A DNA stretch of 20,279 bases from a virus, in the IMG/VR virus record IMGVR_UViG_3300028925_005534, positions 1-20,279 of that record. The stretch is one strand, 5' to 3'. The notes below the pieces were generated by a model, which worked only from the letters and a program-made list of their open reading frames with translations, had not been told where the DNA came from and ran no database searches. Shown here in pieces: positions 1-5,416 of this stretch; position 1 is the first letter of the stretch; the number at the start of each line of letters is the position of its first letter. Both the position numbers and the translations under genes were made by a program.

Positions 1-1
1 G

Positions 2-184
2 CGCAGTAATGTTGTGTGGGTTCTAGTCTGGGTTCAATTAATATCGGGCAAGCCAATGGATTACTTTCAACTGGGCTCTTATCAGAGTCATGCTATATGT
101 GAACAAGAAAAAGACAAAGCAGAAGTGATGGTTACCCACAATGGGATTGCACTTGCTTGTCTAAAGGTTGATCCAAATGATTGA
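2..184 (+). CDS. Hypothetical phage protein, 5' end outside window
   Basis: An open frame runs from the window edge to a TGA at 182-184, about 60 codons. The visible part has a hydrophobic stretch (VVWVLVWVQLISG) followed by a soluble tail with two cysteines (HAICEQE and LACLKV). The layout resembles the small proteins with an N-terminal hydrophobic segment found near the tail or lysis genes of marine podoviruses, but I do not recognise a named family. The internal ATG at 56 is not needed because the frame is open upstream. Its stop overlaps the next start in an ATGATTGA arrangement, which supports it as a real gene of the rightward module. The function is unknown. Confidence 0.55.
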   Translation, partial: RSNVVWVLVWVQLISGKPMDYFQLGSYQSHAICEQEKDKAEVMVTHNGIALACLKVDPND

Positions 185-650
185 TCCTATTACAGCATTC
201 TCTGCGGCAAGTATGGCCTTCTCAGGTCTAAAGAAGGCCATTGCTGTCGGCAAAGACATTACATCAATGGGGAGCACTCTTTCCCAGTGGTCTAAGGCTG
301 TTTCCGATATGGACTTTCTTGACGAGCAAGCCAAGAAGCCACCGATGTATAAGATGTTTTCTGACACACAAGCGTCAGCTCTGGACATCTGGACTAAGAA
401 GCAGAAGCTCGCAGAGATGCGGGAAGAGCTAAGAGCGCATATTTCTTGGACCTATGGGCCTTCGGCTTGGAAAGAAATTGTCAGGATTGAAGCACAACAG
501 CGCAAGGCTCAAAGAGAAGCAGTATACAAGAAACAAGAATTTGTCGACAGTTGCATTAACTGGGCCATTGGGCTGTTAGCTTGCTTTGCGGGAGCAGGCA
601 TCTTGTTCGTTGTGATATATATAATTGGTGCCAAGCAGGGCAAATGGTGA
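177..650 (+). CDS. Phage protein with one C-terminal membrane helix
   Basis: 157 residues from the ATG at 177, preceded by AAAGG with 9-nt spacing; a TTG nine bases upstream is in frame but sits on the ribosome site. The N-terminus (MIDPITAFSAASMAFSGLKK) is small-residue rich. Residues about 70-125 are charged and probably helical. One strong membrane segment lies at about 129-150, ending in GAKQGKW. From memory this layout matches a conserved uncharacterised protein found beside tail-fibre and lysis genes in marine T7-like and pelagiphage genomes. It could be virion-associated or part of lysis (spanin or holin accessory). It overlaps the preceding gene by 8 nt and its stop abuts the next small gene. 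Confidence 0.85.
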   Translation: MIDPITAFSAASMAFSGLKKAIAVGKDITSMGSTLSQWSKAVSDMDFLDEQAKKPPMYKMFSDTQASALDIWTKKQKLAEMREELRAHISWTYGPSAWKEIVRIEAQQRKAQREAVYKKQEFVDSCINWAIGLLACFAGAGILFVVIYIIGAKQGKW

Positions 651-785
651 GTGTTCCTTTTAGAGCAAAGGCGAAAATGGCTAGTTGTAGATGAATTCGG
701 GAAAATAGTCATAATCACCCGTGACAAGAATATTGCAATTAAATTTGCAAAAAACTGGAGAGATGCAAATGACAGAGTTCGATAA
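651..785 (+). CDS. Small hypothetical protein, 44 aa, GTG start
   Basis: A GTG directly follows the preceding TGA (TGA|GTG) and opens 44 codons ending in TAA at 783-785. The product is basic and compact, with the core RRKWLVVDEFGKIVIITRD followed by a likely helix (IAIKFAKNW). That alternation of hydrophobic strand and turn looks like coding sequence rather than chance. Its last 17 bases are shared with the start of the EF-hand gene in another frame. AGGG at 637-640 is about 10 nt upstream and may serve as ribosome site, helped by translational coupling. Without it, the space between the flanking genes would be 118 empty bases, unusual here. The function is unknown, and the start is less sure than the frame. 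Confidence 0.55.
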   Translation: MFLLEQRRKWLVVDEFGKIVIITRDKNIAIKFAKNWRDANDRVR

Positions 786-1113
786 GGCAGATTTAGATTC
801 CAACGGAAGCATTGACCGCTCGGAATGGAACAAACTCGAGCTAGAAGACAGAAGGCTTGAGATAGCTGACCAAGACCTGAAGCGCAATGCAGAGCGCAGA
901 TTCACAGGCTTGGCCTTGATGGGAATGCTGGTCTATCCGTTTATAATCCTGTTGGCCTCAGTTCTAGGCTTCGATAAAGCTGCTTCTCTTATAACTGACA
1001 TCGCATCCGTGTACGTCATTGCAGCCAGTGGTGTGGTTGCGGCATTTATGGGATTCAATGCATATGCTGGTAAGACCAAAAAAGCATCTATTTCGTATGA
1101 AAAAGACAAATAG
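769..1113 (+). CDS. EF-hand protein with two membrane helices (holin-like candidate)
   Basis: 114 residues. The ATG at 769 is chosen over 763 because GGAG at 757-760 lies 8 nt away. Residues 8-19 form a textbook EF-hand calcium loop, DLDSNGSIDRSE, with Asp, Asp, Asn, Gly, Ile and the final Glu in place. A charged amphipathic helix follows (20-45). Two hydrophobic segments lie at about 47-66 and 78-97, then a short lysine-rich tail. Similar EF-hand/two-helix proteins are common at the end of late modules in marine phages. A small two-helix membrane protein there suggests a holin or an inner-membrane virion factor, possibly calcium-responsive, but this is inference. The gene ends the rightward module and overlaps the convergent nuclease gene by 26 bp. 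Confidence 0.85.
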   Translation: MTEFDKADLDSNGSIDRSEWNKLELEDRRLEIADQDLKRNAERRFTGLALMGMLVYPFIILLASVLGFDKAASLITDIASVYVIAASGVVAAFMGFNAYAGKTKKASISYEKDK

Positions 1114-1507
1114 TTTTAGCCAGATCTTCCCAGTCTTCTGTGCTTAAATTCCCTTGTCTGCTCCAAGAGCTAATTTCTACAAGGTGCTTTCTGGATGGCC
1201 TGTCGAAAAGAGCCTTGGCATGCCTCCCACTGATCAGAATAGTAAAGTCTCTGCCAACACGAATCAGGATCCAACTGCTTCCTCTATTCAGTATGTACTT
1301 TGTTGCCCAGAAAACTTGATGTAATCTCAGCCCACTGACGAACCGCTTCTTTGGCCATTTATCAATGTACTTCAATTCTATCCATCCAGAGCACCCATCT
1401 TTTATGTAATGAACGTCTGGCATCCCTTGGGCAACTCTGTTTTCAACTCTGTACATAACTAAAGGCAAGTTGTTCCTTATTAGTGTCCAGAAATTCTTTT
1501 CACTCAT
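1088..1507 (-). CDS. VRR-NUC-type PD-(D/E)xK nuclease
   Basis: 139 residues. The restriction-like nuclease core is visible: Glu22 in a VENRV helix, GMPD at 28-31 (Asp31), WIELK at 42-46 (Glu44, Lys46) and a downstream Gln64 in RLHQVFW. This G-x-PD...ELK order is that of the VRR-NUC family (Holliday-junction or flap nucleases such as the FAN1 C-terminal domain and many stand-alone phage versions). It lies directly downstream of the SNF2 helicase with an ATGAGTGA 8-nt overlap, a pairing seen in many phages, so the two probably act together in recombination or replication-fork processing. It is the last gene of the leftward module and overlaps the rightward EF-hand gene at its 3' end. Confidence 0.85.
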   Translation of the reverse strand: MSEKNFWTLIRNNLPLVMYRVENRVAQGMPDVHYIKDGCSGWIELKYIDKWPKKRFVSGLRLHQVFWATKYILNRGSSWILIRVGRDFTILISGRHAKALFDRPSRKHLVEISSWSRQGNLSTEDWEDLAKTICLFHTK

Positions 1508-3197
1508 TCTCTTCCTCCGACATGAATAATGATATTGGGTCTTTTGTTATAATGTCAGCAAGGCTCTTCTTTTCTCGAAGTGCTTGGATTATTTTGCTGT
1601 CGACTGTTTTGCGGGTCTCAATGTCGATATAGGTTACATTGTTTTTAGTTCCTATGCGGTGACATCTATCTTCCGACTGCATGCGTTGCTCTAAATCGAA
1701 ACTGTTCGAATAGTAGATCACATAATCAGCCGCAGTAAGCGTCAAGCCTATTCCCCCAGACTGAGGCTGTCCGATAAAATATTGTATCTTTGGATCATTC
1801 TGGAAGCGGTCAACGGCAACCTCTCTAGCGTCACTAGATACATCTCCGTGATAACTTACCGCTAGATCTCCAAGAGCACGCTCTATGGCTCTTAAATCAG
1901 CCTTAAAACGTGCCCAGATAATAACCTTAGAGTCAATGTCACTTAGAATCTCTTTCATGGCTTCAATCCGAGGATTCTGCTCGTCTATCTGGGTGACACT
2001 GCCCTCACTAGGAAACCATCCGCAAAGTATCTGCTGGAGCCTTAGCAGGCGAGTGATTGCCTCTGGAGCCTCGATCATATTGCCTTCAAGCTCCGCAACA
2101 AAAGACTTCTTCATATTCTGGTAAAGTTTCTTTTGCTTTGCAGTCATCTCAACATAATGACGCTGATATATTTTATCAGGCAGGTCTAGGCAGTCTTTCT
2201 TCAGGACTCTGAAGCTGTGGCCTTCGATGTTCCGAGTCAGCTCATCTATATTCTGATAAGAGATAATCTGCTTGTTCTCGAATCCACCCATAACGCAGTA
2301 TCTTGCCCGAAAGGAATAAAAGCTGTCGTATCCTAGTGTTTGTGGGTCTAGGAACTTGAACTGAGAATAAACATCCTCTGGGCCTTTGGTCACAGGTGTG
2401 CCAGTCATTATCCTTTTGTAATCAGCTTGCTTGCCGAACTTGGTTATTATCTTTGTGCGCTTGGCTCCTGGACGCTTGATCCTAGAGCTTTCATCCACAA
2501 CCAACATCACCTTGTTGCTTACAAGTATTTTCTGCATATAATATATTGCCTTGGGACTAGTGAAAGCCTCGACATTGAATGTGAATATTTTAAGGTTGTT
2601 TTCTGAGGCGAAGACCTTGTCATATTCCTCTATGCGCTTCTTGGTCATTCCAGAGGTATAATAGAACGATTGATTTGTACACCAGTCAGGCATATGGATA
2701 TCAATCTCTTTAAGCCAGTTGCGGTGAACTCCATTGGGGGCAATAACAACCAGCGCAGTGATCTTGCCTTTCCCGTATAAATATGCGGCACTGTCTATGA
2801 TTACTTTGGTCTTGCCTGTGCCTTGTTCCATTAGCAATGCGAAGGCCTCTTTGTCTCGACTCATGTAGAAGGCTTTGCGCTGGTGTTCGAATGGCTTGGT
2901 TTTAAAATCATAATCGTCATTGCTAGGAAGCTCAGACTTCTTCATCTTTATGTTTTCTTCCATCTGCTGCAGGTTGAAAATATATCGATCAAGATCTGGC
3001 AGTGCAGAATTATCCCACTCAGCTTCTGGGAAATACTTATGGAGCCTTTCGATATTGGCTCCTGTGGGATCAAACAACAGATCTCTACCAACCCATCTTT
3101 TAAATCCAGGAAGCGTTGATAGCTTTTCAAAAGTATCGCCACCAAGACTAGACTTGATGACGAGATACTTTCCATAATCTGCTTTAGTTATTTTCAT
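1500..3197 (-). CDS. SNF2-family DNA helicase/translocase
   Basis: 565 residues from the ATG at 3197 (MKITKADYGKYL); an in-frame start 45 bases upstream would add an arginine-rich run translated from the neighbouring gene and is rejected. Superfamily 2 SNF2 motifs are complete: Walker A MEQGTGKTK (123-131), VVDESS (233-238, DE-box), TGTP (265-268), GGIGLTLTAA (481-490) and the arginine-finger motif QSEDRCHRIG (507-516). The HRIG signature separates SNF2/Rad54 enzymes from other SF2 helicases. Residues 1-100 carry a HARP-like or strand-rich N-terminal region typical of phage versions. It probably moves on duplex DNA to remodel forks or strip proteins, working with the coupled VRR-NUC nuclease. 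Confidence 0.93.
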   Translation of the reverse strand: MKITKADYGKYLVIKSSLGGDTFEKLSTLPGFKRWVGRDLLFDPTGANIERLHKYFPEAEWDNSALPDLDRYIFNLQQMEENIKMKKSELPSNDDYDFKTKPFEHQRKAFYMSRDKEAFALLMEQGTGKTKVIIDSAAYLYGKGKITALVVIAPNGVHRNWLKEIDIHMPDWCTNQSFYYTSGMTKKRIEEYDKVFASENNLKIFTFNVEAFTSPKAIYYMQKILVSNKVMLVVDESSRIKRPGAKRTKIITKFGKQADYKRIMTGTPVTKGPEDVYSQFKFLDPQTLGYDSFYSFRARYCVMGGFENKQIISYQNIDELTRNIEGHSFRVLKKDCLDLPDKIYQRHYVEMTAKQKKLYQNMKKSFVAELEGNMIEAPEAITRLLRLQQILCGWFPSEGSVTQIDEQNPRIEAMKEILSDIDSKVIIWARFKADLRAIERALGDLAVSYHGDVSSDAREVAVDRFQNDPKIQYFIGQPQSGGIGLTLTAADYVIYYSNSFDLEQRMQSEDRCHRIGTKNNVTYIDIETRKTVDSKIIQALREKKSLADIITKDPISLFMSEEENE

Positions 3198-3349
3198 TCC
3201 TCGTCTTCCTCTTGCTCTTCGATTTCGCCTGAGCCTTCGCAACTATCGCAGACCCCCCAAACAACATCGATGTACCCACCGTTGACTATGTCAACGACAG
3301 GCTTATCATATTCACGACGACCCCAACCTTCGCAATCAGGACAGTTCAC
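3194..3349 (-). CDS. DnaJ-type zinc-finger micro-protein
   Basis: 51 codons, GTG start at 3349 overlapping the upstream TGA as GTGA, with GAGAGG 8 nt upstream. The same frame also offers an ATG at 3370, giving 58 residues, but without a good ribosome site. The product has two CxxCxGxG units, CPDCEGWG and CDSCEGSG, spaced by about 30 residues, the zinc-binding pattern of the DnaJ cysteine-rich domain, followed by an acidic tail (EIEEQEEDEE). Its TGA overlaps the SNF2 start. Stand-alone DnaJ-like zinc fingers occur in phages as small accessory or binding proteins; no J domain is present, so it is not a co-chaperone in the usual sense. Confidence 0.82.
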   Translation of the reverse strand: MNCPDCEGWGRREYDKPVVDIVNGGYIDVVWGVCDSCEGSGEIEEQEEDEE

Positions 3350-4044
3350 AGTCCGAACCTCTCTGCACATATGGGGCCGATGCCACGCTCGATACTTGCA
3401 TGGACAGTCAGTTCACGGCCACAACACGCACAAGCTCCTGTTCTGCGACCATATGCCACAGCAGCAGAAAGTGGGCTCTCAGCTATCTGCTTGAGCTTAG
3501 ACAAAGTGTCTTCTGGAGTGAATCGGATACCGAAGAATTTGCCTTCCTTGACTTTGCCCATATATTCCCCGTCGACCTTGACGTAAAGAGCACCAGCATT
3601 AGCACCAGCATCGGGTGCACGGGAGATAACCAAGTCCTCAAAGCGGAACTTAGGAGTCTTGATGGCCTCGTGAGCCTTGTCGAAGATAGCAACAATATTG
3701 CTAAGGTCAACAGAAGGTGCCTCAGCACGTGCAGACTTGTTAGCCTTTACTTTCATAAGCATAGCAATCGCAGCACCAGTCTGCTTGTCGGAGAGCGAGC
3801 CACGATCAGAAAACTGCTCTACTAAAGAAGCAGCAAAAGAATTCCAAGAAGACAATTCTTTAAGTGCATCGATAAGTCCTGGATTGGCTTCGTTAAATTT
3901 AGCTTTATTTTCAGGAGCCATAAGCCTTGCTTTCTGCTGTGAAGCAAATTTCCTTTTCTGAATTCCACGAGCAACAATCCGCTCTTTGGTCCAAGTGCTG
4001 TAGTGGTAATTTCCTGCGCTGGTTACTGGTAAAAACATCGACAT
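3346..4044 (-). CDS. DUF6011-like phage protein with C-terminal zinc motif
   Basis: 232 residues starting at the ATG at 4044, with a perfect GAGAAAGGAA ribosome site. The middle (about 60-100) has the pattern SSWNSFAASLVEQF..GSLSDKQTGAAIAML, a helical module recurring in phage early proteins. Residues 130-180 look strand-rich (ALYVKVDGEYMGKV). The C-terminus, GACACCGRELTVHASIERGIGPICAERFG, has the CxxCGR..L....S...GIGP.C pattern of the DUF6011 zinc-ribbon family. That family is often found near phage replication genes, with no proven role; nucleic-acid binding is plausible. It is the first gene after one of the strong repeated promoters, so it is probably made abundantly and early. Confidence 0.8.
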   Translation of the reverse strand: MSMFLPVTSAGNYHYSTWTKERIVARGIQKRKFASQQKARLMAPENKAKFNEANPGLIDALKELSSWNSFAASLVEQFSDRGSLSDKQTGAAIAMLMKVKANKSARAEAPSVDLSNIVAIFDKAHEAIKTPKFRFEDLVISRAPDAGANAGALYVKVDGEYMGKVKEGKFFGIRFTPEDTLSKLKQIAESPLSAAVAYGRRTGACACCGRELTVHASIERGIGPICAERFGL

Positions 4045-4072
4045 AATAATTTCCTTTCTCAGTTGATAACTT

Positions 4073-4131
4073 ATTCTATCTTATTTAGACAGAAAGGTAA
4101 AGAACTTTGATCTATTCAAAAACAATGACTT
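4073..4131 (-). promoter_or_regulatory. Repeated early promoter, copy A
   Basis: Read leftward: upstream box AAGTCATTG (4123-4131), -35 TTTACC (4096-4101), 17-bp spacer, -10 TAGAAT (4073-4078), then a leader GTTATCAACTGAGAAAGGAA leading into the DUF6011-like gene. Sequence and spacing match copies at 5356, 14237 and 20071. The -10 differs from the sigma70 consensus at one position. Confidence 0.75.
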
Positions 4132-4139
4132 ACAGCTCT

Positions 4140-4577
4140 TTACTTTAATAGATTATCAGGTCTGGGCATTGGTTTAGGTATTGGCTTGTCAGAATAAAAC
4201 ACATGTTCGCCTATTCTATTGATCTGTTGGAAGTGCCTTGCCCAGTAGGGAGATATGCTTTGGTTGTGGTAGTGAGTTGCGTTATCTCCAACCGCCCAGA
4301 TATGCTCCCCTTCTTCAATCATCAGCTTGGCAATTATTTTTGATATTCTAAAAGCACGCTCGTCTTGGGGCATATCTGACTTGCCGTCACACCACCAGCT
4401 AAAGGCACAGCTCTTAGAATTGGACTGCAGGACAACCTCGCAAACTGTGTTGGGATAGCTGGGAGAAGCCACTCTGTTAAGAGTGACCTCTGCTACAGCA
4501 AATTGGCCGTGTATTGGTTGGTTCCTTGCCTCGAAATAAATATTCAAGGCAAGGCACATTATTGCTGTTTGTATCAT
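4140..4577 (-). CDS. SleB-type cell-wall hydrolase (endolysin candidate)
   Basis: 145 residues covering a full Hydrolase_2 (SleB-like) domain. The N-terminal LALNIYFEAR places the presumed catalytic glutamate at residue 16. It continues with GQFAVAEVTLNRV, YPNTVCEVV, CAFSWWCDG, a DNATHYHN segment and a closing IGEHVFY, all hallmarks of this peptidoglycan lytic transglycosylase/amidase fold. There is no clear signal peptide or anchor, so it would need a holin to reach the wall. It starts by a TAATG overlap with the upstream gene. Its place in the early leftward module rather than with late lysis genes is unusual. It is most likely the phage endolysin, although a role in wall remodelling cannot be excluded. 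Confidence 0.88.
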   Translation of the reverse strand: MIQTAIMCLALNIYFEARNQPIHGQFAVAEVTLNRVASPSYPNTVCEVVLQSNSKSCAFSWWCDGKSDMPQDERAFRISKIIAKLMIEEGEHIWAVGDNATHYHNQSISPYWARHFQQINRIGEHVFYSDKPIPKPMPRPDNLLK

Positions 4578-5068
4578 TATGCCACCAAATCAAAATCAAA
4601 AGTGAATTGATCATCGCAGTTGCTGTCGAACTTAGGATTCTCAACTTCGTAAAAAGCATGCACAAGCCTCTTGCTCCAGTGGTGAGAAGCATCCATGGCT
4701 CTCCACTCAGGGACTTGGTTGTCGATTGTAGTCCAGTCACGGGTGTCCATTACTAGGACATGGCGAGTGATCTGGATGATGTAGACTTTGCCCTGCTCTA
4801 AATTCTCAGGGACAAATTTACTCAGCTTGCGCTTTTTCTCTAGGTGAGTCCACTTGCCTTTAATGCCAAGCTGCTTACAAGCTTTTGCGATGTTTCCTGT
4901 TGTCACACCTTTACAGTGACGCTTGCCTCTGATATTTTTCAGGGTCTGGTATGCTGGCTCATATTCTTTACCAGAAACCAAAGCAACGGAAAATGGGCCG
5001 CACCACGTGATTCTTTTCTTGCCAGTCCAGTCAGTGATTTTTCTCTCCAGAGGGTTATGCTTATTCAT
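4577..5068 (-). CDS. Predicted papain-like cysteine peptidase-fold protein
   Basis: 163 residues from the ATG at 5068, with GAGAAAGGAA. No named family is certain, but the arrangement suggests a papain-like or C39-like fold: WCGPFSVAL with Cys23 at the head of a helix, a G-x-T helix-turn region (GVTTGNIAKACKQLGI), then a strand pair with RHVLVMDTR (His103) and WTTIDNQ (Asp116/Asn117). That gives the Cys-His-Asn/Asp order of such enzymes. The C-terminus is acidic. It is fused by a TAATG junction to the SleB hydrolase, so a shared role in the cell wall, such as cleaving peptide cross-links or maturing the lysin, is possible. It could also be an inactive or non-peptidase member of the fold. Confidence 0.6.
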   Translation of the reverse strand: MNKHNPLERKITDWTGKKRITWCGPFSVALVSGKEYEPAYQTLKNIRGKRHCKGVTTGNIAKACKQLGIKGKWTHLEKKRKLSKFVPENLEQGKVYIIQITRHVLVMDTRDWTTIDNQVPEWRAMDASHHWSKRLVHAFYEVENPKFDSNCDDQFTFDFDLVA

Positions 5069-5103
5069 TTTGTATTCCTTTCTCAGTGGGTTGATATTAA
5101 TAA

Positions 5104-5123
5104 GTGAGCAAATTAATGCTCAC
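5104..5123 (-). repeat. 7-bp inverted repeat in leader of 4577-5068 gene
   Basis: GTGAGCA (5104-5110) and TGCTCAC (5117-5123) form perfect arms around AATTAA. In the leftward transcript the hairpin lies between the 63-residue gene and the ribosome site of the peptidase-like gene. No uridine run follows, so an intrinsic terminator is unlikely; an operator or an RNA-processing stem fits better. Confidence 0.55.
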
Positions 5124-5136
5124 CAGTAAATATCAA

Positions 5137-5328
5137 TTATGCTGCCTTCCATTCTGCGATGATGTCGTCAAATTCACCAGAGTTCATATCATGGGCAAAC
5201 TTAACTTCATCAATGAAAGTCTTTAGACTAATCTCGCTGAAGTCTAGGTGGCAAATATCTTTGTAAATCTCACCAGCATATTCGCTGGTACATTTTAGAA
5301 TCTTTTGGATTTGCTCAATATTAAACAT
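5137..5328 (-). CDS. Small hypothetical protein, 63 aa
   Basis: 63 residues, acidic, probably all helical, with the sequence pattern IEQIQKILKCTSEYAGEIYKDI then SLKTFIDEVKFAHDM and EFDDIIAEWKAA. I recognise no family. Its ATG at 5328 is preceded by AGAAAGGAAC at ideal distance, and it is the first gene after a full copy of the repeated early promoter. A small acidic protein from a strong phage promoter could be a host-takeover or DNA-mimic factor, but nothing in the sequence proves that. The gene is separated from the downstream gene by a hairpin. Confidence 0.8.
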   Translation of the reverse strand: MFNIEQIQKILKCTSEYAGEIYKDICHLDFSEISLKTFIDEVKFAHDMNSGEFDDIIAEWKAA

Positions 5329-5355
5329 TTTAGTTCCTTTCTAAGTTGATAAGGA

Positions 5356-5415
5356 ACTCTATCTTTTCCCACCAGAGAAGTAAAGAGTTTTCTTTCTCAA
5401 TGAAACCAATGACTT
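5356..5415 (-). promoter_or_regulatory. Repeated early promoter, copy B
   Basis: Leftward: box AAGTCATTGG (AAGTCATTG at 5407-5415), -35 TTTACT (5379-5384), 17-bp spacer, -10 TAGAGT (5356-5361), then CTTATCAACTTAGAAAGGAA into the 63-residue gene. The box begins one base beyond the DnaE stop codon, so the promoter fills the whole gap. Confidence 0.77.
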
Positions 5416-5416
5416 G

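Noticed and set aside
1500-3197. SNF2 helicase plus VRR-NUC nuclease as a defence system such as DISARM
   Set aside because: The proteins are small, there is no methyltransferase or phospholipase-D partner, and the setting is a phage replication module.
1500-3242. Longer SNF2 start at 3242 adding an arginine-rich N-terminus
   Set aside because: The added 15 residues are an alternate frame of the zinc micro-protein's acidic tail region; the ATG at 3197 overlaps that gene's stop in the way seen at most junctions.
4140-4577. SleB protein as a signal-arrest-release endolysin
   Set aside because: The hydrophobic start (MIQTAIMCLALNIYFEAR) is part of the SleB catalytic domain and contains the catalytic glutamate, so it is not an extra anchor.
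4514-4756. Plus-strand open frames within the leftward module (for example 4514-4756, 6399-6818, 13858-14322, 16293-16619)
   Set aside because: They lie antisense to well-supported genes, lack ribosome sites and have no recognisable protein pattern.
5104-5123. Intrinsic terminator at the GTGAGCA/TGCTCAC hairpin
   Set aside because: The stem is only 7 bp and no U-tract follows in either direction, so I list it as an inverted repeat only.
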